A stretch of DNA of 24,659 nucleotides from Clostridiales bacterium (GCA_009778415.1 WRJV01000339.1:1-24659); one strand, 5' to 3'. Positions 1 through 7,627 are shown, counted from the first letter of the stretch. The notes: generated by a model from the sequence alone, not told the origin. Numbers and translations are program-made.

Positions 1-778
1 TTGAATCCCTGCTGAACATGATGCTTTCCGATATGGCTTCCCCGTTTTCCGCAATGATGCTATGCCCGCCGCAAACCGCGTCGGTGGTGGATTCATGCAC
101 CCCGGCAGACGCCAGGACGTAGCCGCAAATGTTCTTTCGGCTTTCACAGCATACGATGTCCATGCGTGATGCCGCGCTTCCTGCCGCGTCATGGCTTGCA
201 GAGGGGTTCGCTATGATCTGTGCGCCGTTGAGCGACAGCAGCGAGCCCGGCGTTATGGTGCGGCTCGCGTCTTCCGATATTTCAATGCCAATGGCAATGC
301 CTGAGCGGGAGTCTTTGAAAAGGAGATGCCCGAACGGAACATCCTGACCCATCAGGTTGACAGACTTCACCTTGCCGAAAACGGTGGTCCCGGGAGCAAA
401 CCATTTCGACTGCTGGCTTGGGATGAACATCTTGGGCACAATCCCCTTTATTTGGCCATTTTGAATGAAAGCTGCACAGTTCGCGAGGCTATGCGCCAGT
501 TTCATGTAAAAGCCCAGGACTACGGCAGAAGAGATGCTTTTTGATGCGCCGAGTATCTGCCGCAAGGCCTCCGCAGACCTTTCGTACAGGAAATCTTGCA
601 GAAACAAGTCGCCGCAAGAGGCGCCGGTGACGCAAAGTTCGGGCAAAACGGCAATGCCGCAACCGGACCTGTCTGCGAGCGCGAGGCATTCGATGATTTG
701 CTGCGAGTTGTATTCCGTGTTTGCAGGTTTGAGTTTCGGGGTTATGGCAGCGAGGCGGATGAAACCTAAATTTGACAT
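1..778 (-). CDS. nadE: NAD(+) synthetase, glutamine-hydrolysing, N-terminal (nitrilase-fold) part; runs off the left edge
   Basis: The minus-strand frame opens at ATG 778 and stays open for 259 codons to the window edge, so only the N-terminal glutaminase domain is visible. In this family the domain releases ammonia from glutamine and channels it to a C-terminal synthetase that amidates deamido-NAD, in the cytoplasm. Family landmarks can be read: VLPELCVTGASCGDLFLQD (general base E47), GIVPKMFIP (K116), SLLSLNGAQIIANPSAS, and SAGVHESTTDAVCGGHSII. The third catalytic residue, normally Cys in a G(V/I)EICEDLW motif, is Ser here (GIEISEDAS, S168, codon TCG). The loop before WF, usually longer and containing an E-x-R-W-F motif, is short (SQQSKWF). 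The start is supported by AAGGAGGG at 786-793, seven bases upstream. Family assignment is firm; glutaminase activity is doubtful. Confidence 0.88.
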   Translation of the reverse strand, partial: MSNLGFIRLAAITPKLKPANTEYNSQQIIECLALADRSGCGIAVLPELCVTGASCGDLFLQDFLYERSAEALRQILGASKSISSAVVLGFYMKLAHSLANCAAFIQNGQIKGIVPKMFIPSQQSKWFAPGTTVFGKVKSVNLMGQDVPFGHLLFKDSRSGIAIGIEISEDASRTITPGSLLSLNGAQIIANPSASHDAAGSAASRMDIVCCESRKNICGYVLASAGVHESTTDAVCGGHSIIAENGEAISESIMFSRDS

Positions 779-802
779 GACAAAGCCCTCCTTATAGGTT
801 AT

Positions 803-831
803 AGTATATATAAAGGGCAAAAAAAACACAA
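803..831 (-). promoter_or_regulatory. Probable SigA promoter of nadE
   Basis: Read on the minus strand, TTGTGT (826-831) and TATACT (803-808) are separated by exactly 17 bases. The -10 lies 25 bases before the nadE start codon and is followed by a strong ribosome site. The spacer is T-rich. A plus-strand promoter for the divergent lipoprotein gene must lie in the same interval; TTGACA at 772-777 overlaps the nadE start codon but has no well-spaced -10 (TATAGG at 793-798 gives a 15-base spacer). Confidence 0.55.
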
Positions 832-860
832 ATAATTTTTGTATAGCGAGGACTGAAGCT

Positions 861-1628
861 ATGAGAAAATTGATTATCGCACTGACATTATTAGCACTGA
901 CGTTTGCTGCGTCCGGATGCACGGAAAAACAATACGTCGGCGGAAATGAAGAGTCAATCCGGCAAAGCCAAGAAAGCGCAGAAACCAGCGGCGCGGGCAA
1001 AATCAACGGCGATGGCAAAGCCGACGCCGATGCGGACAAAGGGGCAGGCGACAGGGCAGGCGACGGGGACGGGGCTGGCGGCAGCGGCAGCGAATATGGG
1101 GGAGGCAGCGGCATGGAAGAGGCAGCAGCAAACTACGGCGGCGCAGTGACATGCCTTGAGGATTTAAAGGACATGGAGAACTGGGAGACGGCGTACCCGT
1201 ACATTGAAGCACTGGGAAAACCCGCGCAGGACATCTCCCCGGATTACAGCAGATGGGTTCCGCAAGGCGCTTTCAACGGCGGTGAGTACTACAGCGACGC
1301 AGACGGGGACGTGTATTACGTGTTCCCTTCCAGTTTTTTCACGAGCGTTAGCGGATACTACGCCGGGCAGCTTTCAGGCAAAGAAGTCTGCGTCATGGTG
1401 GCGGCGCCGCTGGGCTTGTTTTTCCCAGACGCCGAGTGGCCGGAGCAGGCAGAAGACACGGCTCAGTATCTGGAGCAATTCCTGGGCATTGAATTTGAGG
1501 AATACGATTATGAAGGGAAGGGCTATTTTTCTAGCTTTGAGGACGGCATGGAGTATGTTGACATCTCGTGCGAGGACGACGGGGTCATAAGCCCAGAAAA
1601 TTTCGTCGACTTGTGCCGAAAAATGTAG
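861..1628 (+). CDS. Secreted lipoprotein of unknown function
   Basis: This is a 255-residue protein with a lipoprotein signal: MRKLI at the N-terminus, a hydrophobic stretch, then the lipobox AASGC with the lipidated Cys at position 20. Residues about 27-95 form a low-complexity linker rich in Gly, Asp, Ala and Ser, typical of a flexible tether on the outer membrane face. The folded part, about residues 96-255, is acidic and rich in aromatic residues; I recognise no family in it. The gene is monocistronic, divergent from nadE and followed by the promoter of the yhaM operon. GAGGA at 848-852 is a modest ribosome site. The lipoprotein call is firm; function is unknown. Confidence 0.8.
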   Translation: MRKLIIALTLLALTFAASGCTEKQYVGGNEESIRQSQESAETSGAGKINGDGKADADADKGAGDRAGDGDGAGGSGSEYGGGSGMEEAAANYGGAVTCLEDLKDMENWETAYPYIEALGKPAQDISPDYSRWVPQGAFNGGEYYSDADGDVYYVFPSSFFTSVSGYYAGQLSGKEVCVMVAAPLGLFFPDAEWPEQAEDTAQYLEQFLGIEFEEYDYEGKGYFSSFEDGMEYVDISCEDDGVISPENFVDLCRKM

Positions 1629-1663
1629 CCACACAATAAATGGTAATATATGTAAAATATTTC

Positions 1664-1693
1664 TTGACAAGGCGCACTCGTTGCCGCTATACT
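1664..1693 (+). promoter_or_regulatory. Strong SigA promoter of the yhaM-recD2-comF operon
   Basis: A consensus TTGACA (1664-1669) and TATACT (1688-1693) are separated by 18 bases, in the 132-bp gap between the lipoprotein gene and the yhaM-like gene. No other promoter of this quality is visible before comF, so it probably drives all four genes. Confidence 0.8.
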
Positions 1694-1760
1694 AGTAGTT
1701 AAGGGCAACAATTCAGCAAGAGGCAAGAAAGTCGTAATTGAAAGGAAACGCTCGGTTCAA

Positions 1761-2720
1761 ATGAAAGAAATATTTATTTCAGCGCTTCGGCCAGATTTGG
1801 AAATACAGGAATTTTTCATGGTCAAGGCGATCGCCGTCAGGATTGGCGCAAACAAAAAACAGTACCTCGACCTGCTCCTTGCGGATTCAACGGGCGAGAT
1901 TACTGCAAAGAAGTGGGACATAACCGACGATGAACTCCCTGTTTTCAATGAAATCAAGGAACTTGACATCATCAGGGTGAAAGCTCTTGTAACGGAATGG
2001 AACGGCCTCAAGCAGCTTAGAGTGATGCGCATAAGGAAAAGCACGAAGGAAGACGAGGTTGAATTCTCAGATTTTATCAAGTCTGCGCCGGAAAAAAGCG
2101 AGGAGATGTACAGCTTCGTCATCGGAAAAGCCAATGCGATAAAGGACAAAGATTTGAAGTCGGTGTGCATCCGTTTCTTGGGCATGAACAAGGACAAGCT
2201 GCTGTACTACCCTGCCGCCCAAAAAAACCACCACGCCGAGCTTGGCGGGCTCCTCTACCACACGAAGAGGATGCTCATGACCGGGGAAAGGGTTTGCGAC
2301 GTTTACGGCAATTTGAACAAAGACCTGGTAACAGCAGGAGTCATACTCCATGACATCGAGAAGATAAACGAAATTGAAGCAAACGAGTTTGGCATAGCGT
2401 CGGGCTACTCCTTCGAGGGGCGCATGCTTGGCCATATTGTGCAGGGTATCGTCTCGATAGATAAAATTGCAGAAGAGCTTGAAATCCCGAGGGAAAAGAC
2501 TGTTTTGCTCGAACATATGATTCTGGCGCACCATTATGAGCCGGAGTTTGGGAGCCCGAAAAAGCCGTTGTTCCCTGAAGCGGAGGTACTGCACTACCTC
2601 GACATGATTGACGCCCGCATGTACGACATGGAAGAGGCGCTGAGGTCTACCGACCCGGGCAGTTTCAGCGAACGGGTGTGGACTTTGGACAACAGGTCAC
2701 TATACAGAGCAAAGGATTAA
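1761..2720 (+). CDS. yhaM: 3'-5' exoribonuclease, YhaM family
   Basis: The product is 319 residues, close to the usual YhaM length of about 314. An N-terminal OB-fold (about residues 10-95, with the strand KQYLDLLLADSTGEITAKKW) would bind nucleic acid. It is followed by an HD metal-dependent phosphohydrolase domain carrying NHHAELGGLLYHT (H157, H158) and LHDIEKI (H197-D198), then AHHYEPEFGSPKKP, a family signature near the C-terminus. YhaM enzymes remove nucleotides from RNA (and DNA) 3' ends in the cytoplasm with divalent metals. The gene is first in an operon with a tRNA nucleotidyltransferase-like gene 9 bp downstream and recD2 after it. AAAGGA at 1741-1746 is rather far from the ATG, but no alternative in-frame start lies upstream. 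Confidence 0.9.
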   Translation: MKEIFISALRPDLEIQEFFMVKAIAVRIGANKKQYLDLLLADSTGEITAKKWDITDDELPVFNEIKELDIIRVKALVTEWNGLKQLRVMRIRKSTKEDEVEFSDFIKSAPEKSEEMYSFVIGKANAIKDKDLKSVCIRFLGMNKDKLLYYPAAQKNHHAELGGLLYHTKRMLMTGERVCDVYGNLNKDLVTAGVILHDIEKINEIEANEFGIASGYSFEGRMLGHIVQGIVSIDKIAEELEIPREKTVLLEHMILAHHYEPEFGSPKKPLFPEAEVLHYLDMIDARMYDMEEALRSTDPGSFSERVWTLDNRSLYRAKD

Positions 2721-2729
2721 GTTGACGGC

Positions 2730-3671
2730 ATGGCAGAAATTAAACAAGACAAGGAATCGATCGTCGAATCGCTTGAATACTGGGGGCTTGAACAAGACGC
2801 GGGCAAGAAGCTGATAACGGTAGCAGGGGACCCGTCTGCCTGCTTTGAAGGCGACCCGCTGATGATGATCCGCATCGTGCGTTTTGCAGCAGAATTAGGG
2901 TTTGACATCCACATCAAGGCCTACAACGCCATATTGGACAAGTCGGCGCTCCTCTCCGAGGCAAATACCGACGACATAAGGGTGGAGTTTGAAAGGCTTC
3001 TGACGGCTGAGTTTGCGGGCAAGGGGCTGAAAATCCTTGCTGGCGCAGAGCTGATGCCGTACATCATTGGAAGCTTGGCAGAGAACATGACCAAAAGGGC
3101 AATGAGCCAATTCGCAGTGCTGGCAGAGAACATCGACAAGACCATGAGGGTCAGGGAACGGCGGATCGCGCTGTTTTACTTGTGCTTTGAAAAGAAGGCG
3201 GCACTCGGTGCCGTCAAGTTTCTGAACTACAGCCCAAAGATGGAAGCGCGGATCGCCGATGCGTTTGCCATGCTGGAACCGATGTGCTTCCTTGGGAACG
3301 AGTACGAGTTCAAACGGTTTGTTGCACTCTGCGGCGAAGAACGGTACAGGTACCTTGACAGCCTGTCAAAAGCACAGCGCATCGTGTACGACATGCCGGA
3401 CACGAAAATTCTCAGCAGGCACCATATGATGGAGGCGATAAAATCAAAAGGCGACCCGATATTCATCGAGGATCTTGAGATTGACGCTGCAGACATCGCA
3501 GGCAGCAACATAGCTGAAGGTGAAAAAGCGGCGGATATCCTGCGTGAGCTTTTAGACCATGTACACAAAAACCCCAAAATGAACACTAGGGAACACCTGC
3601 TGCGCCAGGCCGAGAAATATGCAAAAGCCGCGTTGCGGGTGCCGTTCCAAAAAGTGCGGCGGTTGAAATAA
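2730..3671 (+). CDS. tRNA nucleotidyltransferase (CCA-adding)/poly(A) polymerase-like protein without the catalytic head
   Basis: This is a 313-residue protein. Residues about 25-60 match the neck of class II CCA-adding enzymes and poly(A) polymerases: LITVAGDPSACFEGDPL followed by IRIVRFAAELGFDI. The rest is helical, in keeping with the body/tail RNA-binding part of that family. Complete enzymes are about 400-450 residues and begin with a nucleotidyltransferase head carrying the metal-binding aspartates. That head is absent, and there is no room for it because yhaM ends 9 bp upstream. The nucleotide-templating motif EDxxR is also degenerate (GDPLM: Glu to Gly, Arg to Met). The frame is otherwise clean over 313 codons, with 2 bp to recD2, so this looks like a maintained, non-catalytic paralogue, perhaps a tRNA- or RNA-binding factor. 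The start has only a poor ribosome site, suggesting translational coupling. Confidence 0.72.
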   Translation: MAEIKQDKESIVESLEYWGLEQDAGKKLITVAGDPSACFEGDPLMMIRIVRFAAELGFDIHIKAYNAILDKSALLSEANTDDIRVEFERLLTAEFAGKGLKILAGAELMPYIIGSLAENMTKRAMSQFAVLAENIDKTMRVRERRIALFYLCFEKKAALGAVKFLNYSPKMEARIADAFAMLEPMCFLGNEYEFKRFVALCGEERYRYLDSLSKAQRIVYDMPDTKILSRHHMMEAIKSKGDPIFIEDLEIDAADIAGSNIAEGEKAADILRELLDHVHKNPKMNTREHLLRQAEKYAKAALRVPFQKVRRLK

Positions 3672-3673
3672 GC

Positions 3674-5884
3674 ATGGAACAGAAAAAAGCCAGGGTCGCA
3701 GACGTAATATTTCACAATAAAGAAAACGGCTACACGATAGCCATAGCTGAAAACGAAAACGAGCAGTTTACAGCGGTAGGGCATTTCCACGGATTGCCGA
3801 CGGGCCGGGAATTCGCCTTGAGCGGCAATTTTAAAATCCACCCGCTATATGGCGAGCAATTCGTGTTTTCTGGTTATGAAGAAATAATGCCGGCCTCTGC
3901 CGAGGGGATGGAGGGTTTCCTCTCGTCAGGCCTGTTGAAAGGCATAGGGAAGAAGACGGCGCAGACGATAGTGAAAAAATTTGGGGCAGGCACGTTCGAC
4001 GTAATAGAAAACGATCCGGCGAAACTCACAGAAGTCGATGGCATCGGCGCCAAGAAGGCTGAAGCGATAGCCGCAGCGTTTGCGGCACACAGGGAGTTCG
4101 CTGAAATCACGCTTTACTTTCAGCAGTTTGAAATTTCAGCTGACTATGCCTTGAAATTGTACAAGGTGTACGGAGCTGACACGATCGACAAGGTGAACGA
4201 AAACCCATACAGGCTTGTCGATGACGTTTTCGGGATAAATTTCAGGAAAGCGGACAGGATCGCTGAGAAACTGGGTGTGTCCAGGGACGACGAGGAGAGG
4301 GTAAAGAGCGGTGCGCTTTACGTCATGCAAAGGCACGTAAACGACGGCCATACGTTCCTGCCCAAGGCAGTTTTGTGCGAAAAAGCGGCAGAGCTCATGG
4401 ACCTGTCAACTGAACAGATATATGAAGCGCTTGTGCAGATGGTGTTTGACGGGAGGCTCCACATGGAGACGCTGGAAGGCCGCCCCGTCGTGTTCTTGCT
4501 CCCCTATTTCGTGGCGGAACAGAACGTATGCAAGAAATTGATCCTGTTCAATTCGGCGGTGCTCAAGCCTATCAATGCGGACATAGACGAGCTGATAAGC
4601 AGAACGGAAAGGCAATCGGGGACGGTGCTCTCCGAGAAGCAGAAGTTCGCGGTGAAGAGCTCTCTGACAAGCGGCGTGTCCGTAATCACTGGCGGCCCGG
4701 GGACAGGTAAAACAACAATAATAAACACAATCATAAACATCCTGCAGGACGCCGGGCTGAAAGCGGCCATAGCAGCACCCACGGGGCGGGCCGCTAAGCG
4801 GATTACAGAGACGTCCGGGCACCACGCGTCGACGATCCACAGGCTTTTGGAATACTATTATTCCGAAAGCGAGGAGGCGATGCGCTTTGGGAAAAACGAA
4901 GAGGACCCCCTCGAATATGACGCCGTCATAATCGACGAAGCTTCAATGATTGACATACTGCTGATGAACGGGCTGGTAAACGCCATTCAGCCCGGCACAA
5001 GGCTGATCATAGTGGGCGACGCCGACCAGCTCCCTTCGGTGGGGGCGGGCAACGTGCTGAGGGACATCATCGACGGGGAGCTCATATATTCCGTCAAGCT
5101 AACGGAAATATTCAGGCAGGCCAAGGAGAGCCTCATAGTCGTCAACGCGCACAAGATAAACAAGGGCGAGTACCCTGACTGCAATGAAAAAGGCAAGGAT
5201 TTCTTCCTGATGAGGATAGCCTCGGAAAGGGAAATGCTGAAAACCATAAAGGATTTGTGCGTAAACAGGTTGCCTGGGTACTATGAGGACTGTATCCCGA
5301 TGAGAGACATCCAAGTGCTGACTCCGGTCAGGAAAGGCCTTCTGGGGTGCGTGAATTTAAACGTTGAGCTCCAAAGCGTGCTGAACCCGCCTTCGGCCGT
5401 GCTGGAGGAAAAAAAGTTTGCAGACAAGATTTTCAGGGAAAACGACAAGGTCATGCAGGTAAGGAACAACTACCAGCTAAAATGGAAAAAACTAGACGAT
5501 TTTTCTGAGGGGCAGGGCGTTTTTAACGGCGACATAGGGTTCATTCAAAAAATTGACAAGGAACAAAACCAAGCCACTGTTGTTTTTGACGAAAACAAAT
5601 ACGTTACATACGATTTTGCCCAGCTCGACGAGATCGAGCCGGCGTACGCGATTACAGTCCACAAAAGCCAAGGGAGCGAATTCCCCGTGGTGGTGATGCC
5701 GATATCTTGGTTCCCGCCCGTGCTCTCAACGCGAAACCTCCTGTACACAGCGGTGACGAGGGGGAAAACGGCGGTGGTCCTGGTCGGCTCAGAGAACAAG
5801 ATGAACGGCATGGTCGACAACAACATGATAACAGAAAGGTACAGCGGCCTCGCCACAAGGCTGAGGTCGTTTTTGGTGACTTAG
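3674..5884 (+). CDS. recD2: ATP-dependent DNA helicase RecD2
   Basis: The product has 736 residues, typical for RecD2. The order is an N-terminal OB-like domain (about 1-75), tandem helix-hairpin-helix DNA-binding elements (about 85-150, GLLKGIGKKTAQTIVKKFG and LTEVDGIGAKKAEAI), then an SF1 helicase core. Motif I is GGPGTGKTT (K346) and motif II is IIDEAS (D421-E422). Motif VI-region TVHKSQGSEFPVV begins at about residue 661, and the C-terminal NLLYTAVTRGK signature is present. RecD2 is a 5'-3' helicase acting in repair and replication-fork maintenance, outside the RecBCD complex. The start lies 2 bp after the upstream stop and comF begins 2 bp after this stop, so the genes are probably translationally coupled. 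Confidence 0.95.
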   Translation: MEQKKARVADVIFHNKENGYTIAIAENENEQFTAVGHFHGLPTGREFALSGNFKIHPLYGEQFVFSGYEEIMPASAEGMEGFLSSGLLKGIGKKTAQTIVKKFGAGTFDVIENDPAKLTEVDGIGAKKAEAIAAAFAAHREFAEITLYFQQFEISADYALKLYKVYGADTIDKVNENPYRLVDDVFGINFRKADRIAEKLGVSRDDEERVKSGALYVMQRHVNDGHTFLPKAVLCEKAAELMDLSTEQIYEALVQMVFDGRLHMETLEGRPVVFLLPYFVAEQNVCKKLILFNSAVLKPINADIDELISRTERQSGTVLSEKQKFAVKSSLTSGVSVITGGPGTGKTTIINTIINILQDAGLKAAIAAPTGRAAKRITETSGHHASTIHRLLEYYYSESEEAMRFGKNEEDPLEYDAVIIDEASMIDILLMNGLVNAIQPGTRLIIVGDADQLPSVGAGNVLRDIIDGELIYSVKLTEIFRQAKESLIVVNAHKINKGEYPDCNEKGKDFFLMRIASEREMLKTIKDLCVNRLPGYYEDCIPMRDIQVLTPVRKGLLGCVNLNVELQSVLNPPSAVLEEKKFADKIFRENDKVMQVRNNYQLKWKKLDDFSEGQGVFNGDIGFIQKIDKEQNQATVVFDENKYVTYDFAQLDEIEPAYAITVHKSQGSEFPVVVMPISWFPPVLSTRNLLYTAVTRGKTAVVLVGSENKMNGMVDNNMITERYSGLATRLRSFLVT

Positions 5885-5886
5885 CG

Positions 5887-6648
5887 ATGATACTGAAAAA
5901 ATTGCTGGAGCTGCTGTTCCCGTCGAATATTTACTGCATTTCCTGCGGGAGCATCATTGACAGCAGCAGGGCATACTCGCTGTGCGACAGCTGCATGCGG
6001 CTGTTTCACTGGGCAAACGGGAGGACATGCGAAAAATGCGGCAAGATCATCCAGGAGAGCTACCCGCACGAGGCATGCTCCGACTGCAGGGAGCACAACC
6101 ACTATTTCAAAAAAGGGTACTCCTGCGTGCAATACGGCATATATGAAAGGGACCTGCTGCTTGCGTTCAAATATGGAGGCAAAACTTACATCGGGGAAAA
6201 AATAGCCGATGCCATGGCAGACAGGCTGAGAGCAGAAAACATCGAGGTGGATTTTACGACGGCGGTTCCGATGCATGGGAAGAAGAAGGAAAAAAGAGGG
6301 TTCAACCAAGCAGAAATAATAGCCAGCCGCCTTGCCCCGAAGCTGCCGGCCCCGTACGCCGGCAGGGTGCTCGTGCGCACAGGCAACACGGTCGCCATGA
6401 GCAGGCTTTCAGCCGAAGAAAGGCGCATGAACATGGAAAACGCTTTTTCCATGGCGCGGGGAGCAGAAAAAATGGTAGCCGGGAAGAAGGTGCTGCTGGT
6501 TGACGACATATACACGACAGGCAGCACAGTCGATGCATGCTCCCGCGTGCTCCTTGCCGCCGGGGCTGCTGAGGTAAGGGTGATAACGTTCGCCGCCGGG
6601 GCGAATTTGCTGAGGAACGTTAACGCGGCCGCTCAGGTTTGTGGTTGA
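5887..6648 (+). CDS. comF: ComF-family phosphoribosyltransferase-like protein
   Basis: I place the start at ATG 5887, 2 bp after recD2, giving 253 residues; the frame is open further upstream, but only inside recD2. An N-terminal four-cysteine zinc module shows pairs C17/C20, C33/C36, C48/C51 and C64/C67. A type I phosphoribosyltransferase domain follows, with VPMHGKKKEKRGFNQAEIIA and the PRPP loop VLLVDDIYTTGST (residues 202-214). In competent bacteria ComF helps process or import single-stranded DNA; many homologues sit in non-competent organisms and their role is unclear. The last ten or so codons lie in the 5' arm of the downstream structured RNA, so the C-terminal tail after ITFAAG is probably shaped by RNA constraint rather than by protein function. 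Confidence 0.9.
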   Translation: MILKKLLELLFPSNIYCISCGSIIDSSRAYSLCDSCMRLFHWANGRTCEKCGKIIQESYPHEACSDCREHNHYFKKGYSCVQYGIYERDLLLAFKYGGKTYIGEKIADAMADRLRAENIEVDFTTAVPMHGKKKEKRGFNQAEIIASRLAPKLPAPYAGRVLVRTGNTVAMSRLSAEERRMNMENAFSMARGAEKMVAGKKVLLVDDIYTTGSTVDACSRVLLAAGAAEVRVITFAAGANLLRNVNAAAQVCG

Positions 6649-6788
6649 AAGTCCAAGCCAGCTGCGGGCAAAAGGACCCACGTAAGCCGTTTCGGCGATC
6701 ATGGCGCAGTCTAGACGTAAGCCCTCCGGCAAAGCCGCGAGGCGGGTGTGGGGTCAAAGACCAGGTCAAATGAGCGGCCGCGTTAGCG
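6618..6788 (+). ncRNA. Structured RNA upstream of hpf, probable raiA-motif RNA
   Basis: Arms 6618-6635 and 6771-6788 are reverse complements over 18 bp with one G-U pair; the core is AACGCGGCCGCTCA against TGAGCGGCCGCGTT. A second helix, TTTG (6638-6641) with CAAA (6767-6770), lies inside it. The interior holds GTCC/GGAC pairing near 6651-6686, small hairpins such as GCCGTTTCGGC near 6687 and CGGCAAAGCCG near 6727, and purine-rich unpaired segments. A raiA-motif noncoding RNA of similar size is known directly upstream of raiA/hpf genes in Bacillota and Actinomycetota, and the next gene is hpf. I assign it by position, size and architecture, not by a covariance search. The 5' arm overlaps the end of comF. 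No clear promoter for the RNA is seen, so it may be cut from the operon transcript or start within comF. Confidence 0.72.
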
Positions 6789-6813
6789 CGTCACCTTTTT
6801 CACCAGATATTGT

Positions 6814-6843
6814 TTGTCAACGCTTGCGGTTTCGTGGTATACT
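6814..6843 (+). promoter_or_regulatory. hpf: SigA promoter of hpf, downstream of the structured RNA
   Basis: TTGTCA (6814-6819) and TATACT (6838-6843) have an 18-base spacer. The site lies after the RNA and 71 bases before the hpf start, so hpf can be transcribed without the RNA. A T-run (CTTTTT, 6795-6800) after the closing helix could help end RNA transcription, although seven bases separate it from the helix. Confidence 0.7.
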
Positions 6844-6867
6844 TAAGTTAGCGCAAACACACAGCAG

Positions 6868-6892
6868 TAACGTGCGGTCAGCGCCCGCGTTA
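6868..6892 (+). promoter_or_regulatory. Small stem-loop in the hpf 5' untranslated region
   Basis: TAAC (6868-6871) pairs with GTTA (6889-6892) and GCGG (6874-6877) with CCGC (6885-6888), leaving a GT bulge and a 7-base loop. It sits between the promoter and the AAGGAGGT ribosome site (6899-6906). It may only be a leader stabiliser. Confidence 0.25.
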
Positions 6893-6914
6893 GCAATTAA
6901 GGAGGTCGTGAACT

Positions 6915-7451
6915 ATGAAAGTGATAATAACAACCAAGAATTTTAACGCCAGTGACCATCTGAAGGGAGTAATCGAAAAAAAACTCGAAAAGCTGGGCAA
7001 GTATTTTTCGAGGGACATTGTTGTGAACGTGATTTTGTCAACTGAGAGGGGAAAGCAGAAAATTGAGGCTACGATAAACGCCAGAGGGATGATTTTCAGG
7101 GCTGAAGAGCATGCCAGCGACGCTTACGAAGCCGTTGACAGGATAGTTGAGAAACTGTCTTCACAGATGTCCAGGTTCAAGAAAAAACTGCAAGACAAGC
7201 ACAAGGACGTGAAGGACAACAAGGGCCTGTCCTTTGCGGACATCCCCGAATACGAGGAGAGCCCTGAAGAGATCAGAGTCGTGAAGACCAAGAAATTCGA
7301 CCTTGTGCCGATGACTACCGAGGAAGCCATAATGCAAATGGAACTTCTGCAGCACAACTTTTTCGTGTTTCTGAACATGGAGTCCGACCGGATCAATGTT
7401 GTCTACAAGCGCAACAACGATGATTACGGGTTGCTTGAAACATCATATTAA
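6915..7451 (+). CDS. hpf: Ribosome hibernation-promoting factor, long form
   Basis: At 178 residues this is a long-type HPF (also called RaiA/YfiA). The N-terminal beta-alpha-beta-beta-beta-alpha domain (about residues 1-100, with MKVIITTKNFNASDHLKGVI and IEATINARGMIFRAEE) binds in the decoding region of the 30S subunit. The C-terminal dimerisation domain (about 120-178: VVKTKKFDLVPMTTEEAI, NFFVFLNMESDRINVVYKRN) joins two ribosomes into inactive 100S particles during stationary phase or stress. The start is fixed by AAGGAGGT eight bases upstream. The gene has its own promoter and a terminator 31 bp downstream, so it is a single-gene unit after the structured RNA. Confidence 0.96.
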   Translation: MKVIITTKNFNASDHLKGVIEKKLEKLGKYFSRDIVVNVILSTERGKQKIEATINARGMIFRAEEHASDAYEAVDRIVEKLSSQMSRFKKKLQDKHKDVKDNKGLSFADIPEYEESPEEIRVVKTKKFDLVPMTTEEAIMQMELLQHNFFVFLNMESDRINVVYKRNNDDYGLLETSY

Positions 7452-7481
7452 AATAATTCCCACAACAAAAGAATCCTATTC

Positions 7482-7516
7482 AGGCCGGCGGGGCGGGCAG
7501 CTTCGCCGGCTTGCCT
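7482..7516 (+). terminator. Rho-independent terminator of hpf
   Basis: AGGC (7482-7485) can pair with GCCT (7513-7516), and the CGGCG that follows with CGCCG (7504-7508). The T-rich stretch TTTGTAACTATTTTTTAATT follows. The remaining bases up to cdaA (7535-7627) are AT-rich and must hold the cdaA promoter, but I find no well-spaced -35/-10 pair there. Confidence 0.65.
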
Positions 7517-7627
7517 TTGTAACTATTTTTTAATTATAAATGCATAGAATTATTATTGTAAATTGTCCTGTTTTTATGTACAATTAATTGTATCGGTAGA
7601 GTCAACAGCAGGCAGGAAAGGGACGAA

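Noticed and set aside
1003..1212. Arg/Pro/Cys-rich minus frame opposite the lipoprotein linker
   Set aside because: It arises from the GC-rich Gly/Asp/Ala repeat on the coding strand.
3227..3841. 204-codon minus frame across the CCA-like/recD2 junction
   Set aside because: It lies opposite two supported genes and has no ribosome site or recognisable motif.
5707..5886. Longer start for comF inside recD2
   Set aside because: The 60 extra residues are the recD2 3' end in another frame, and ComF homology begins at MILKKLLELLFP (5887).
7517..7627. c-di-AMP or other riboswitch before cdaA
   Set aside because: The leader is AT-rich and too short for a ydaO-type fold; no conserved riboswitch core was seen.
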